Origin: Arbacia lixula
Taxonomy: Eukaryota > Echinodermata > Echinoidea > Arbacioida > Arbaciidae
Direction: 5' to 3'
Assembly: GCA_963669155.1 (NCBI GenBank)
Contig: OZ022587.1
Coordinates: 23,441,074 to 23,505,073, forward strand
Length of the DNA stretch: 64,000 nt
Under the pieces are notes generated by a model that was given only the letters and a program-made list of their open reading frames with translations, had not been told where the DNA came from and made no database searches. A program made the translations under genes and the position numbers. This document shows, piece after piece, positions 35,540 to 46,629 of the stretch (position 1 is the first letter of the stretch; every line of letters begins with the position of its first letter).

Positions 35540-35860
35540 AATTTGAACCCTAAACCTAACCCTGACCCTAACCCTAAACTTAATTCTAAACCTGACCCTA
35601 ACCCTAGACAACTTCTTTGCCGTTGAATTTGTCCAAAAAAAGTGATTTCTAGGTCTTCATTAAGCGCCCGTTTAGGCCCTTGCCCCGGGACAAACCTGTT
35701 ACATGTGTAATATACATGCTGCTACGCGGCAAGCACGCGCTTAGCACGCAGCTAGTTGCCTGTGCCTAGCCGCCTAGGCTGCCGGTGCCGAAGTATGGAT
35801 ACACTTAAGCTGGTACATTTTTGTGTTGGGTTAGGATCAGGGTTAGGTTAAGGGTTAAAA
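35540..35860. repeat. telomere-like tracts in opposite orientation
   Basis: ACCCTAAACCTAACCCTGAC and similar words at about 35545-35612, and GGGTTAGGATCAGGGTTAGG at about 35826-35855. They are degenerate (CCCTAA mixed with CCCTGA and ACCTAA), so they look like interspersed sequence, not a chromosome end. GC-rich words CGCTGCGCGGGAGC (35073) and GCTCCCGCGCAGCG (about 36202) form an inverted pair around the block. Confidence 0.6.
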
Positions 35861-36234
35861 TTTGTGAAATTAGTGGGATACCCCGGTCCCCTATTGTACG
35901 GGTTATTCGGCGGAGGCTCATAGCATGATGAAAATTCCTTTGGAATTATACTGGGGGAATGTCATTTGTTAGGCCTAGTAACGTTAAATTAAAGAAAGGG
36001 CGGAGATTCTGCAACAGGGTTAGGGGTAGATCAAAAAATCAGTCACTGTAGTCTGTAGCCTGTGTAGGACTAGGACGTTGGATCCGCTGAAATTGAATCT
36101 GTCGATCTGGCTCTTCTGAACACACTTGGGGGTATGTCAAAAATGTAATTTCGATCAAAGAATGCCCCGAATGAAATGGTTATGTAGGGTTATTTATTTA
36201 GGCTCCCGCGCAGCGTACGGGCTGGCTGCAGTAT

Positions 36235-37250
36235 AAAGGACTGCAACAAGATAAAAGTAATTCAATCTCAATACCGCATGGATTAACATCTGATATGTGT
36301 TGGGATCTATGAATTTGTGAGAAAAAACACAGATCTTGCATACTTTTTGAAATTTTTTGTGTAGTTACTTGTGACTGACACATGTCAATCAAACTGCCTT
36401 AAAATGTATGAATGTGAATATTTTCCAAAAAGCTAAATAGGATTCATTGTTGCTATTACACTATGCAGCAAAATGTGTTACATTTGTGTAAAATCCATAC
36501 AAAGTGCATCTATTCTCTGATTTTGAGAGCAGGACAGCAATTAGCATGTGAACAACCCATGGCAACTAATAACGTCATGACAAATATTACAAGATTTATT
36601 ATTTTGGGCTACTTGTAACATTTCTACACTAATGAATGTCAAAATGAGGAGGTACATGTGGGCTATTTTATACAAAATTGTCTTATTTTGGAATATGGAG
36701 TGATCTTTATATTGCTTTAAAAAATACTCATTTTTATTACTTATTGCTTTTCTTCCACAGATGTTTGTGGTGCATCTACTTACTCTTGAGGTGGTATGGT
36801 GGTATGCATTGCTCCTCCATCCGCACCAGCCCAAGATGGAATTGGAAACCATGCTGACTGTATCCTTTTCTTTAGGAGAGAAACTTTCATTCGTGTGATG
36901 TTTCCATTGAATTCAGTTCTGAACATTCCAATTTCAATATATGCACTACCAGTACTTTGTATAATATGTTTTCATGGTAACTCCAGTGCTATTTGGAGGT
37001 TTGGTCCACTAGCTAGCAAAACCTGTAAGATATTCTGAGTGCAATATCAAATCAGGTGGATGTCATGAAAACAAGTTTTTGAACACGGTATGACAAGTGT
37101 TACTTGTAATTGAATTTCACATCACAGGGATAAGTTTCCCTGATAAAACTACATTTGGAAGAAACAACAATTGCATTCATGTTTATTTTATGTCGACTTG
37201 GTTTTTCCTTAATCCATCATTGCTCTTTCATACAATATATAAACTTGTAG
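36235..37250. other. gene-less stretch upstream of the integrase exons
   Basis: AT-rich. A C-terminal part of a 103-residue minus-strand frame and a plus-strand frame at 36796-37038 show no recognisable domain. The expected first exon or exons of the integrase-core gene were not identified here. Confidence 0.45.
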
Positions 37251-39484
37251 CTGGATATTTTATTTCAGGCTACAGTATGTCTGTTATCCGTGCCTATTTC
37301 CTTTACCGACATGGTGTTTCAAGAAGGTATAGTGTACATTTATGTGATTATGCTTCCATCACAAAGTGCTAAAATGGCATTATTCATGGTTGCTTATGAT
37401 ATGTGACAGGACAAATACCTGATAAATGAGGAGATTGTGAGTCCTATGGTTTAATGGTCACAGATCAAGTTTAAATCAAAGAATTGAATGGATTACAGGA
37501 TAACTTCACTCAAAACTAGTGCAATGATAAAATTAAGATCAGGGAAATCTATGTTTATGTTTTGGATCAACAAACTATTTATGCACAGTTTGATCCCAAA
37601 ATAATGTTTTTTTTGGTGCTCTTGTGTGATTACTCTTACACTTAATGAACTGCTCGTCCGTCAACCATTTTGGATTTTATAAACCTGAAAGGTCTGATAT
37701 AAAAATCGTGATAAATAACTCTAGGCATCAACTTATGGGAGACCAGCTCAATACAGTATATTAATGGAAGGTGTAAAGCCCTTCAATGAAAGTTTTGCGA
37801 AGATTTGCTAGACAAACATTGTAGATAAATGGGCTGGGCCTGGGACAAGGCCTCCCCCCCTTGGCCCCCATAAACACCTAAATGGGGGGGGGGGGGGGTA
37901 GGGGGGTGGCCCAGCAACAGACTGCACAATTATAGCAGATGACGGTTGAAGTTTGGTATTTTAGTACCTCCTAAAAGTTTTTAGAAGGCTTCTCAGCAAG
38001 CCAAATTTGATTTTACATTATATCACATTAAAAAGAATTCTCCTCTCAAAAAATGTGATGAAGAAATATTCTTATTCAACTCAAAGTCAGTGTCCAGTCC
38101 TATCTTTGTGAAGGAAACACTTTTGAAATATGCTTATTTCTTTTCTTGTTACAAAATGCAAATTTGGGGCCATGGAAAAGGGCTAGCTATCCTGTCATTA
38201 AACATGATATTGTCTTCTATTTTCCATAATCCATAATCGCAAGTGTTTGCACTGAAGATTCGTCTGTGTGCATGTTTGTCATTGGTCATTGTAAGCACGT
38301 TTCAAAAGGTGGCCAAACAAAGAATATAGGGATATCATCTTAGACATCTTACTGCACTTAAAGTGTAATATGCAACGAAAATTGTATAAAAAAATATAAA
38401 GTATTACACACAAGACCTTGTGATGAAATAACATACCTTTGAAAAATGAAACAAACAGATGTTAGCATAAATGATAGACTTATAGTTTAATGTTGTTAAC
38501 ATTGGCAGTGCTAACTTTGCTTCTGTAGAATTCTCCAAATATCAATTAACAGCAGATGAACCTTGCCCAGAGTTATGGCCTGCTTAATCTCAGATAAACC
38601 AAAATCAACTAAGCGATTGTACGCTTTCTTTTTTACTCTAGTGTTCATCAGGTGAAGCGTATTTGCAGAAAACTTGGCCTTCGTCGTCGTTGTCCTGAAT
38701 CACCGGAAGCTGACATAGTCCGAGTGTCAGATCCTTGTGCTGATTTCACTTGTCTGGCAATAGGTTCGGTTCTGTGGTATGTGATACTGGCATGAAATAC
38801 ACCATATACACCATAATCATTCGACTTTAGAACACCGAAGTAAATTTGAAGTCATTTCTTTAATTATAGCGACCCGCTCTTAATTCGGGTGAGGGGTACA
38901 GAAACAAACAATGCGTCTACATTTATGTCTTCCATAACAATGGTATACATCACAATTTAAGGATATATATATTGCAACACAAATACACATGTCCAGGTCC
39001 TGTACACCTTGGTGTAGCATCGAAATTATCCTATCGTTACATTACAAAACAATAGGGCGTGGGGTAAATGTCACCTTAATAGTGTCGCGAAGGGAAAAAC
39101 GTGGTGAATGACGCGGCCAAGGGGTGGGGTACGCTGGTACGCTTTGTGAGGACTGCGAGGCTCCACGCTCCGCGGTTGGACGTGCTACGCTATCGAGAGG
39201 TCTGGTCGGCGATCCAGTTGTACAGAGGGTCATCATGCGCGTCGGCGCGTAGTGAAGTCACTGCCGCCTGGATGCGTCATAGGTGATGGGGTGGACAGGC
39301 CTATAAGTGAGCCCAGCTCGTCCGGTTCTGGTGACAAAATGACAGTTGCTACAGAGGTGTGGTGCGTCGGGAGGCTTCTCCGGGGAGGGAGGTGTGCGGA
39401 GAATTCGGCGTTGAAACTAGCCTGCACGATGCCGTCGCTGCATGGTTTTTCAACCAGCCGTGAATCTGTGCCTCCACGCCCTAG

Positions 39485-39520
<36 letters not shown>

Positions 39521-42500
39521 CTGCTCTTAGCACAGCCTACTGTCATCAGCACACTTTTCCACTTTTCCACACACTGCCTCACCTAATGCCACTCTTACCC
39601 ACACCTGGCTATGGAACTCTGAGTATCTTAATTACTCGTAAAATTGGCTCCAGAGCCTCTATTGTGTTTACCCGCTCTTACCCACACCTGGCTATGGAAC
39701 TCTGAGTATCTTAATTATTCGTAAAGTTGGCTCCAGAGCCTCTATTGTGTTTACCCGCTATGAGGGGGGGGGGGGGGGGGGAGGTGTTAGACTCACATTG
39801 TGACACCGAGCTATTGCTGTAAGTTACCAAATTTGCTTAATTCTTGTATTTTGTGACAGTAAATAGGTATATCCATAATTATAATACATTTCTGGGAGCA
39901 GAAGGCATGTTCAAATTGGCAGGCAGGCAATTTTGATTATACTTTGTTCTGTACCTAATCTTAACCGTTGCTCTCAGCCATATATGTGTATATGGTCTTC
40001 ATTAAATTATGGAAAGACATTATATGATTGTTAATGCTTGATCAGGTTATTACTTCTATGTTTCATTGACAATGTGTTGTGGGTTGCCCCTTTGCCAGTT
40101 AGCCAACTGTTATGTCTTTTCAACAGATTGTACAAAGGAAAAAATAGTTCTATGGAATTCCTACTTCTCCTGAAATGGCTTGAAAGTGGCTATATGAAAT
40201 ATATTACCCATATTATATTGCAACATTATAGATGCACGTTGGTAAGAATTTTCTTGCCACTATTGAAAATGTAAAAATGAAATTGAAAATATAGTTTGCA
40301 CAGAACAAGACACAAAATAGATACACTGTATTGTGTTATTAGATTTCGTCTTGATATGAATGGTGTCCATGAATGCGTTGTATTAAGTGCACAATTCTAA
40401 GTGTAAGAGCAAGGTGAGCTTGATCTTCTTCAATTGCATTGGCAAGCTAGAGCAAATACCTGAAGACAAAAGAGGTATGACATCATTCCCCCATCCATTA
40501 TGAGTGCTGCAGGTACCCAATTGCACCCCACATAATGTAGAATGACTTGACGCACAAGTCACAACACTGGCCAATTCTGCTGACACAATGACTAGCAAGA
40601 TTATCAAAAAAATTGCGCTTATTTTGCGGTTCTGGGCCACTTTGAATGGGAATGATCTGAAAGAATAAGTGTGTTTGCAATGCCCTTTGAGTGTTATTCT
40701 ACTTTTGGTTCAAATTAAATGCCAATATGATAACAAAGGTTTGTCATCATGGGTAATTGTCCTTGTATATCATTTTATGTGGTTTAACCAGGGATACGTT
40801 AGGAAGGAGGGACAACTCAAGCATAATATATTCAAACATCTGTAAGCGTGCTAATGAATGTCAAAAGCATTCAACAATCACTGCAATACTTTGATGTCCC
40901 ATGCGCGGCACCGTCATTTTGCTGCCGTTAACTTGGAAAGCAATATCTTTGATTCCCTGTTTTGTTTCTCGAAGCTGTGTTTCTTATCACATTATTTTTC
41001 TTCTAATTTTTAAGAAAGTTATGGACAACACCACTGAAGATCCTGTATCGTTTTTCTTCTAAATAATTGTCAAATGATGCACAAACGGAGATATAAGGTA
41101 ATATTCTTACTTACATAATCAACAAATTTCGTCACTTTCCGGAGATTTCCGGAAATGTCGAATTCAATCATTATCAAAATTATATATTAAGCTGTTTATT
41201 TTCATTAACAGAGTTTGCGTGAATTTGCGTGCAGCTCAGATATTTTACTAAAAAACTTTATTTTTGTTTGCTGATATTTTTTTTCCTCACAAAAGTATTG
41301 ATGCAATCCAACAGAAGTGGACAAGTGAAATAAGACTCTACATTTCTTTTGTTCTCTCGGAGAAACTGTTGCTAGGCAATCCTGTTCGTTAATGTTAAAA
41401 TACATGAAAAGCACATGCTGAGACCACATGATTTTTTCGTCGGTGCCACGCATGGGCTCAAAGGAAGAATGTTGTTTTATATCCTCCCATAACATTTCCC
41501 TGGTTTAACCGTTAAATAAAATGTAATCATCTTCTTACTGTGCAAGATTCCATGTGAGAGTTCCATGGAATCAAAGTAGAACTAGAATTCCTCCCTGTAC
41601 ATTTGTTTTATTCAGGAATCAATGAATTTTGTAGAATTTGGATCACACTTTTTGTACGTCTTTGTCCTTCCAAAATGAAAAAAAAAATATTCTTTAGATA
41701 TTTGTATTTCTTTGAGTGTTAAAAAAGTGAAATTTCTTTTTCTTTCTTTCCTCAACATATTCAGAAAGAGCTCAATGGAAGTGGATCATGCTGTGGGTAT
41801 CGTGCAATGTGGCAACGCCTAAGACGTGACCATCATCTTAATGTAAAACGGTATGCTTTCAAAGTATGATTTTGAGCCATTGAGGTACATGTCAACCATT
41901 ACTTATTGGTATACGTGCACAAATAATTTTGCCATCACATTATATTTCTCTAAAGTAATATTTATAGTATGATTGGGAAAAAAGAATGCCATGGGCATAT
42001 GCTGTTGATATTGATGTCTATCAGTCTCTCTTTTGAACATATGCATATTGACATACACTGTGAATAGTATGTTGGTTGATTGAATATCGTGTACCATAAA
42101 TTTCTTGTAGGATATAATTTTGATATCCCAATTATATCTTAAGGTGGGGGATATTGTCATGAGAGAAATTTATCTTTGATTTTTGCCAGTGAAGTGAAGA
42201 ACTTGTTTGAATTGGTTAAAGATCTAGAGTTTTAAAGCTGTCCTAGAAAGCCACTAGGTCATACTGCAAGAAAGTGACCGTCTGGAAATTCACATTAAAT
42301 GAGACAAAGTAAAAGTAAAAGAATAACCTGGCATAGCAACAGCATGTCTAGATCAGTAAAATTCAGACAGGACAGTCACATGAAATGAGACAAAGCAAAA
42401 GTTCAAGAAATAGCATGGCAACAGCATGCCCGGTTTGTAATATTATGTATTAATTCAGACTATAGAAATTGAGTGAATAGAGGTATTATGTGACAGCTCC

Positions 42501-45500
42501 CATCCAGGTGGTGGCTAGGAATGGCTATATTTAAGCATGATGATTGCATGATTCCTTTACTGTAGAAAAGGCATGGAAAGGCAAGTGTATGGGAGTGTAA
42601 GGGACTTTAGTGTGAACATCTATGGTTAGGACACCTCATTTACTACTGACGCTGGAATGTATGATGGCAAACTATATTTTTATTGAGAATATCACTTGTG
42701 ATCTGTCTCATCTTGTGTATTTATATAGAAAAGACCATTGATTACCATTCTTAGAAAGTAGAAACTTAGAAAGTACCTGAATCAGAGTTCCCCAGAGCGC
42801 CTTGTCAATGCATTTGTAACTAGCTCACATTTGGATTATCAAAACAGCTTATTTGTTAGCCTACCTGCCTCCCACCTTACCCCTCTTCAGTGAATTTAAA
42901 ACACAGCTGCCCATCTCATCACTTGCACGAGAAAGCACAATTACATCACTCATGTCTTGCAAACATTACATTGGTTAAACATCCCTCAAAGAATTCAATT
43001 AAAAATACTTCTTCTCAAATACAAGGTAATTCATGATCTTGCACCATCATACCTAATCGATCTCATCACAAAAAGATATCCTACCTCTATGTCTTTCCGC
43101 TCATCATCAAAACTCCAACATGCACCTGGCCCGCGTGGTTGTATCCGTTATGGTGATCATGCTTTCTCGGTGTGTGCCCCTGCTCTCTTGAAAAATCTCC
43201 CTGCCCACATTCAGAATTATCCTACTGTCGATACAATTTATAATCGCCTCAAAACCCAATCAACACAACAAGTAAGCTGTTGCAATAACCAGTTATCTGT
43301 TATCTTGCTATTTCATTTATTTATTTGTTGTTGCATGATTGATATTTCATTACCTCTTAACGTTTGACACTAGTAATTATCAGTTATCTGTTATTATGTT
43401 GCTATTCCAATGATTGAGTTTCTATATGATTGATGATTAAAAGGCATATACTGTACTGGGAAGACAAAAACGCCTTCAAAATGTAATTGTTAGCAATCTT
43501 CTTGCCAATGGTCTTAAATTCATGTATTGTCTATTTTAGAAGCTTGCTGAAAGTTATTTGCCCTCAAATGATCTACATTTGGAGTCATGAGTGATTAAAT
43601 CACGAATCCTCAAAATGCTCGGGCCGAACATTTTGAGGATTTAATCATTAATCATTAATTACTCCATATGTGGATCATTTGAGGGCAAATAACTTTCAGC
43701 AAGCTTCTAAAATAGACAATACATGAATTTAAGACCATTGGCAAGAAGATTGCTAACAATTACATTTTGAATGCTTATTTGCCTTCCCAGTACAGTAAAA
43801 AAACTTAGAGTAACCGAGTAACCGGCTATGGAAAGAATTATGATTGGTGTTACAAAGAGGGACAAAGTCAGAAACCAGGATTTGAGAAAGAAATCTAAAG
43901 TACGGGACATAGTACAGGAAATTAAATCAAAGAAATGGAGGTGGGCTGGTCATCTGGCCAGGAGGAAAGATGACAGATTGACATATAAATTAACCATCTG
44001 GACCCCCAGAGCTAACACCAGAAGAAGAGGCAGACAAAGTAGGAGGTTGATTGACGATATTAGAGAATATGGTAGTGTGACATGGAAACGAACGGCACAA
44101 GATAGATCAAGATGGAAAAATGACGAGAAGGCCTTCCTTCAGCAGTGGAGAGAAATAGGCTAAATAGAATAGAATAGAATAGTACAGTATATGCCCTTTA
44201 ATGTTATACAATTGGTATCTAATTACCTCTTAATGGTATACACTTAGATTTCATACTTGTCTCCATTTAGATTTATTGTTATTATGTCATTATGTTATTA
44301 TTATTATAGTTATTATTTATTTTCAGTTTGCATTGTAAGGCGCTTATAAACTGTATTGCATTAAGTGCTATAAAAAGCTTCATATTATCATGATTATTAT
44401 TATTCTCTAAAGATGTTGAAAAGTTCTTGAAATATGGAATGTACCAGTAAATCAAGTTTAAAGCACTATAGCCTGTGAGCAATTGTGAGAGATGTAGCAA
44501 TTGGTTGTGTGATCATGGAAATCATTACCTCAGAATAGTGCAAGTTGTCACTCATTAATGTTTATTTTGTTCAGTACATCTTGGCTTGCAACATTAAAAA
44601 TGCCATCTTTACAGATGTTTACTTAAAAGTAATGGCTGTTAGTATTACCTTTGATCATGTTACAACAAACATAAGGTTCATCAAAGGTTCTTGTAAAGCT
44701 CCCCTAAAATCATCTTCTAGCAAAATCATGACATCATGACATCTGGACCACCAGAGCATGCATTGTTAGACATTGCCTTCTTTTTTTATGATATCATATT
44801 GGAATATATTAATTAAAGTTCAGTCACTACCTGCTGTGGTTATTACTTCTTTGTGCCAAAGCTTGTATACAATGAATGACCACATGCCGTGAAATAGGTA
44901 TAGATTCAGCTTTCCTATGGCACTATTGAATTTCCTTTGCAGTGAGACAGTACGTCAGGTCCTCACCGTTATGGATCCTGTTGGTGTAGATTCTCGGAAG
45001 AGAAACAGACTGCGCAGACGTGTGTACACAAATGAGGGGCCACACTTTCTTGTTCACATTGATGGCTACGATAAACTGAAGCCTTACGGTTTTGCCATCC
45101 ATGGGGCCATAGATGGGTAAGTATGTCTTCTTTGAAATATATGTGTAAAAGTAGGTCTCATGTTCATCTACACGGGAAATTACTTCTTACGATTGTAAAA
45201 TGTAAAATGTCAATGTAAAAATCATTCATTTCACATATTTTCTTATGAATCCTTGTGTAACTTTCATTCAGATTCATATCATAAGGCCTGTATAGCTACA
45301 GTATATTATCCCTGTGCTAGCACATTAATGTACCATTTCAACGAGCCATGAATCATTGGATGGAGAGGCACTGATATGATCCCTTTTCAATACAGGTGCA
45401 ACGTAGTATCAACATATTCCACTGTTAACCTTTGTCAGGCCTGGGCATAATGGTCCTTCCCCCCTCAACATTTCGTGCAATCATTCTGAAACACAAACAT

Positions 45501-46198
45501 ATTCTTGCGAGATTTGTGACATTTTTCTTTGTAGTCTTGCCAAATTTTGACAAACAAGTATACCATTGCGACAAAGCTTAATTTTTTTTCGCCATATGTC
45601 AGTCCAAAGTTGGTTCATTTTTGTGATTTTGTGTACAAACCCAAATGGAATGGTATTCTTTCAGTAACATGTAATTCACAAAAATCTAATTCAATTTCAT
45701 TCTAATCATTACAATCACTTGATTTTTGTCTTTTCATAGCACAATAATGGAATTTTATGAATTACAAGTACAAAGTAAGAAAAAAATTATGAGAAATTCA
45801 ACAAAGAAAAACAGGGTGGAAAATGTGGCTTTTGAAATTTTCTTACATTTCAATTTGATCAATCAAATAACACATAAGCTATATGCTGATTACTTTCCAT
45901 CACATACATGTTGGTGTATTATTAGGAGAAATGAGAAATATACATAAAGTAATGTTTTATAGATTTCAATGAAATAACTATCTATTCATGCAATTTTAGA
46001 AATAAAATATCTCAACCATTTTCTATAAAGGATGGAAAGAATTTGAATGTGTCCTCTGTTTTTTTTTCGTTTTTTTGTGTGGGTCTTTTGGGCAATACAG
46101 ATTTTCCAGGAGAACACTCTGGCTGGAAGTAGGACCAACAAACAATAACCCAAATGTTGGGGCCAAGTATTTTGTTGACTACATGAGACAAGTGAATG
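37251..46198 (+). CDS. integrase-core (rve-type) domain protein, five internal exons
   Basis: Exons about 37251-37326, 38642-38723, 41765-41850, 44943-45116 and 46101-46198 have GT-AG ends and join in a single frame. Exons 1-2 give an HTH-like segment (GYSMSVIRAYFLYRHGVS, joined to VHQVKRICRKLGLRRR). Exon 3 gives GYRAMWQRLRRDHHL. Exon 4 gives ETVRQVLTVMDPVGVDSRKR and the integrase-core start HIDGYDKLKPYGFAIHGAID. Exon 5 gives RRTLWLEVGPTNNNPN. This order matches a family of 'integrase core domain' proteins common in cnidarian, amphioxus, fish and echinoderm genomes. The Asp of HIDGY is the first catalytic residue of the DDE triad. The exons for the second Asp and the Glu were not found before the LINE at 46630. 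N- and C-termini are not visible. It may be a domesticated or a spliced mobile gene. Confidence 0.72.
37845..37915 (+). repeat. poly(C)/poly(G) hairpin
   Basis: CCTCCCCCCCTTGGCCCCC is followed about 15 bases later by a run of about 17 G, then TAGGGGGGTGGCC. The C and G runs can pair. It lies in an intron of the integrase-core gene. Confidence 0.85.
39040..39490. other. GC-rich island, possibly decayed coding sequence
   Basis: This 450-bp patch is much richer in GC than its surroundings and has opposed open frames on both strands (minus 39233-39487 and 39042-39236; plus 39252-39530). None shows a domain I recognise. It could be the remnant of an inserted element. It lies in an intron of the integrase-core gene. 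Confidence 0.3.
39486..39518 (+). repeat. (CT)n microsatellite
   Basis: Uninterrupted CT run of about 16 units following the GC-rich island. Confidence 0.95.
39592..39757 (+). repeat. 83-bp direct tandem duplication
   Basis: Two copies (39592-39674 and 39675-39757) starting CTCTTACCCACACCTGG and ending TTGTGTTTACCCG differ at two sites. A poly(G) tract of about 18 follows at 39763-39781. Confidence 0.95.
39785..41760. other. integrase-gene intron, nothing recognised
   Basis: AT-rich, with short frames on both strands lacking domains. I see no additional exon or clear element. Confidence 0.5.
43449..43797. mobile_element. near-perfect 349-bp palindrome (foldback element)
   Basis: The left half starts TACTGTACTGGGAAG and the right half ends CCCAGTACAGTA. 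For over 120 consecutive bases (TTCAAAATGTAATTGTTAGC through TTGCCCTCAAATGATC) the arms are identical. The centre is around 43624 (AATGCTCGGGCCGAACATT). The outer 30 and inner 40 bases of the arms differ slightly. No coding capacity. Confidence 0.92.
43800..44186 (+). mobile_element. RTE-type LINE 3' end
   Basis: The open frame 43828-44163 reads MERIMIGVTKRDKVRNQDLR, then KKWRWAGHLARRKDD, RRRGRQSRRLIDDIREY and WKRTAQDRSRWKNDEKAF. This is the diagnostic C-terminus of RTE-clade reverse transcriptases ('KWRWAGHxAR ... AQDRxxW'). The frame stops at 44163 and is followed at once by a short AATAG-repeat tail, as expected for RTE elements with very short 3' ends. Strongly 5'-truncated. Confidence 0.85.
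45120..46095. other. integrase-gene intron, nothing recognised
   Basis: AT-rich intron between exons 44943-45116 and 46101-46198. A frame at 45726-45947 is Lys/Asn-rich with no domain. Confidence 0.5.
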
Positions 46199-46629
46199 GT
46201 AAGCACCATTTTCCCTGATAGATGCTCCTTTTTACCAACACTAGTTGTTACATGACAAAAGGAATGTAGAGTTATGTAAATGAGTACAAAATCCACAATT
46301 ATGATGGGACTGACCTACAGTGATCATGAATGAATCATCTACCCCGTAGTATGAAATAAAACACTGTCCATGCACATCACACCTGCTGTGATTCAGATCT
46401 TTTAAATCACTACCACTTCTGTTACCCATCATTGACTGCTATAGAGTAAGTTGATTTAATACAACCTATTCATCTTTTGTCTAACATTTATATGAAAAGT
46501 TGCATATGCATATGCAGTTCTGTATTGATGTATTCATATTTTATTGATAGTCATTTGAGTATGTTATCATCACTTTACCTGGATATACATGTATAGAGCT
46601 GGGTATTTAAGCATACTTTGTGTAGTGCT

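Larger units (their letters stand above)
42755..44410 (+). mobile_element. L2/CR1-like LINE 3' end, split by a palindrome and an RTE fragment
   Basis: From 42755 the frames read SPERLVNAFVTSSHLDYQNS, then (after a stop) THVLQTLHWLNIPQRIQLKI, HDLAPSYLIDLITKRYP and GDHAFSVCAPALLKNLP. This is the C-terminal domain of L2/CR1-type reverse transcriptases. The 3' part ends with AAGGCGCTTATAAACTG and an ATT-repeat tail (44334-44405), typical of these elements. Between them sit the palindrome 43449-43797 and an RTE fragment 43800-44186. The copy is truncated at its 5' end and carries stops. Confidence 0.75.

Noticed and set aside
35540-35620. True telomere or chromosome end
   Set aside because: Words are degenerate, short, and flanked on both sides by ordinary repeats.
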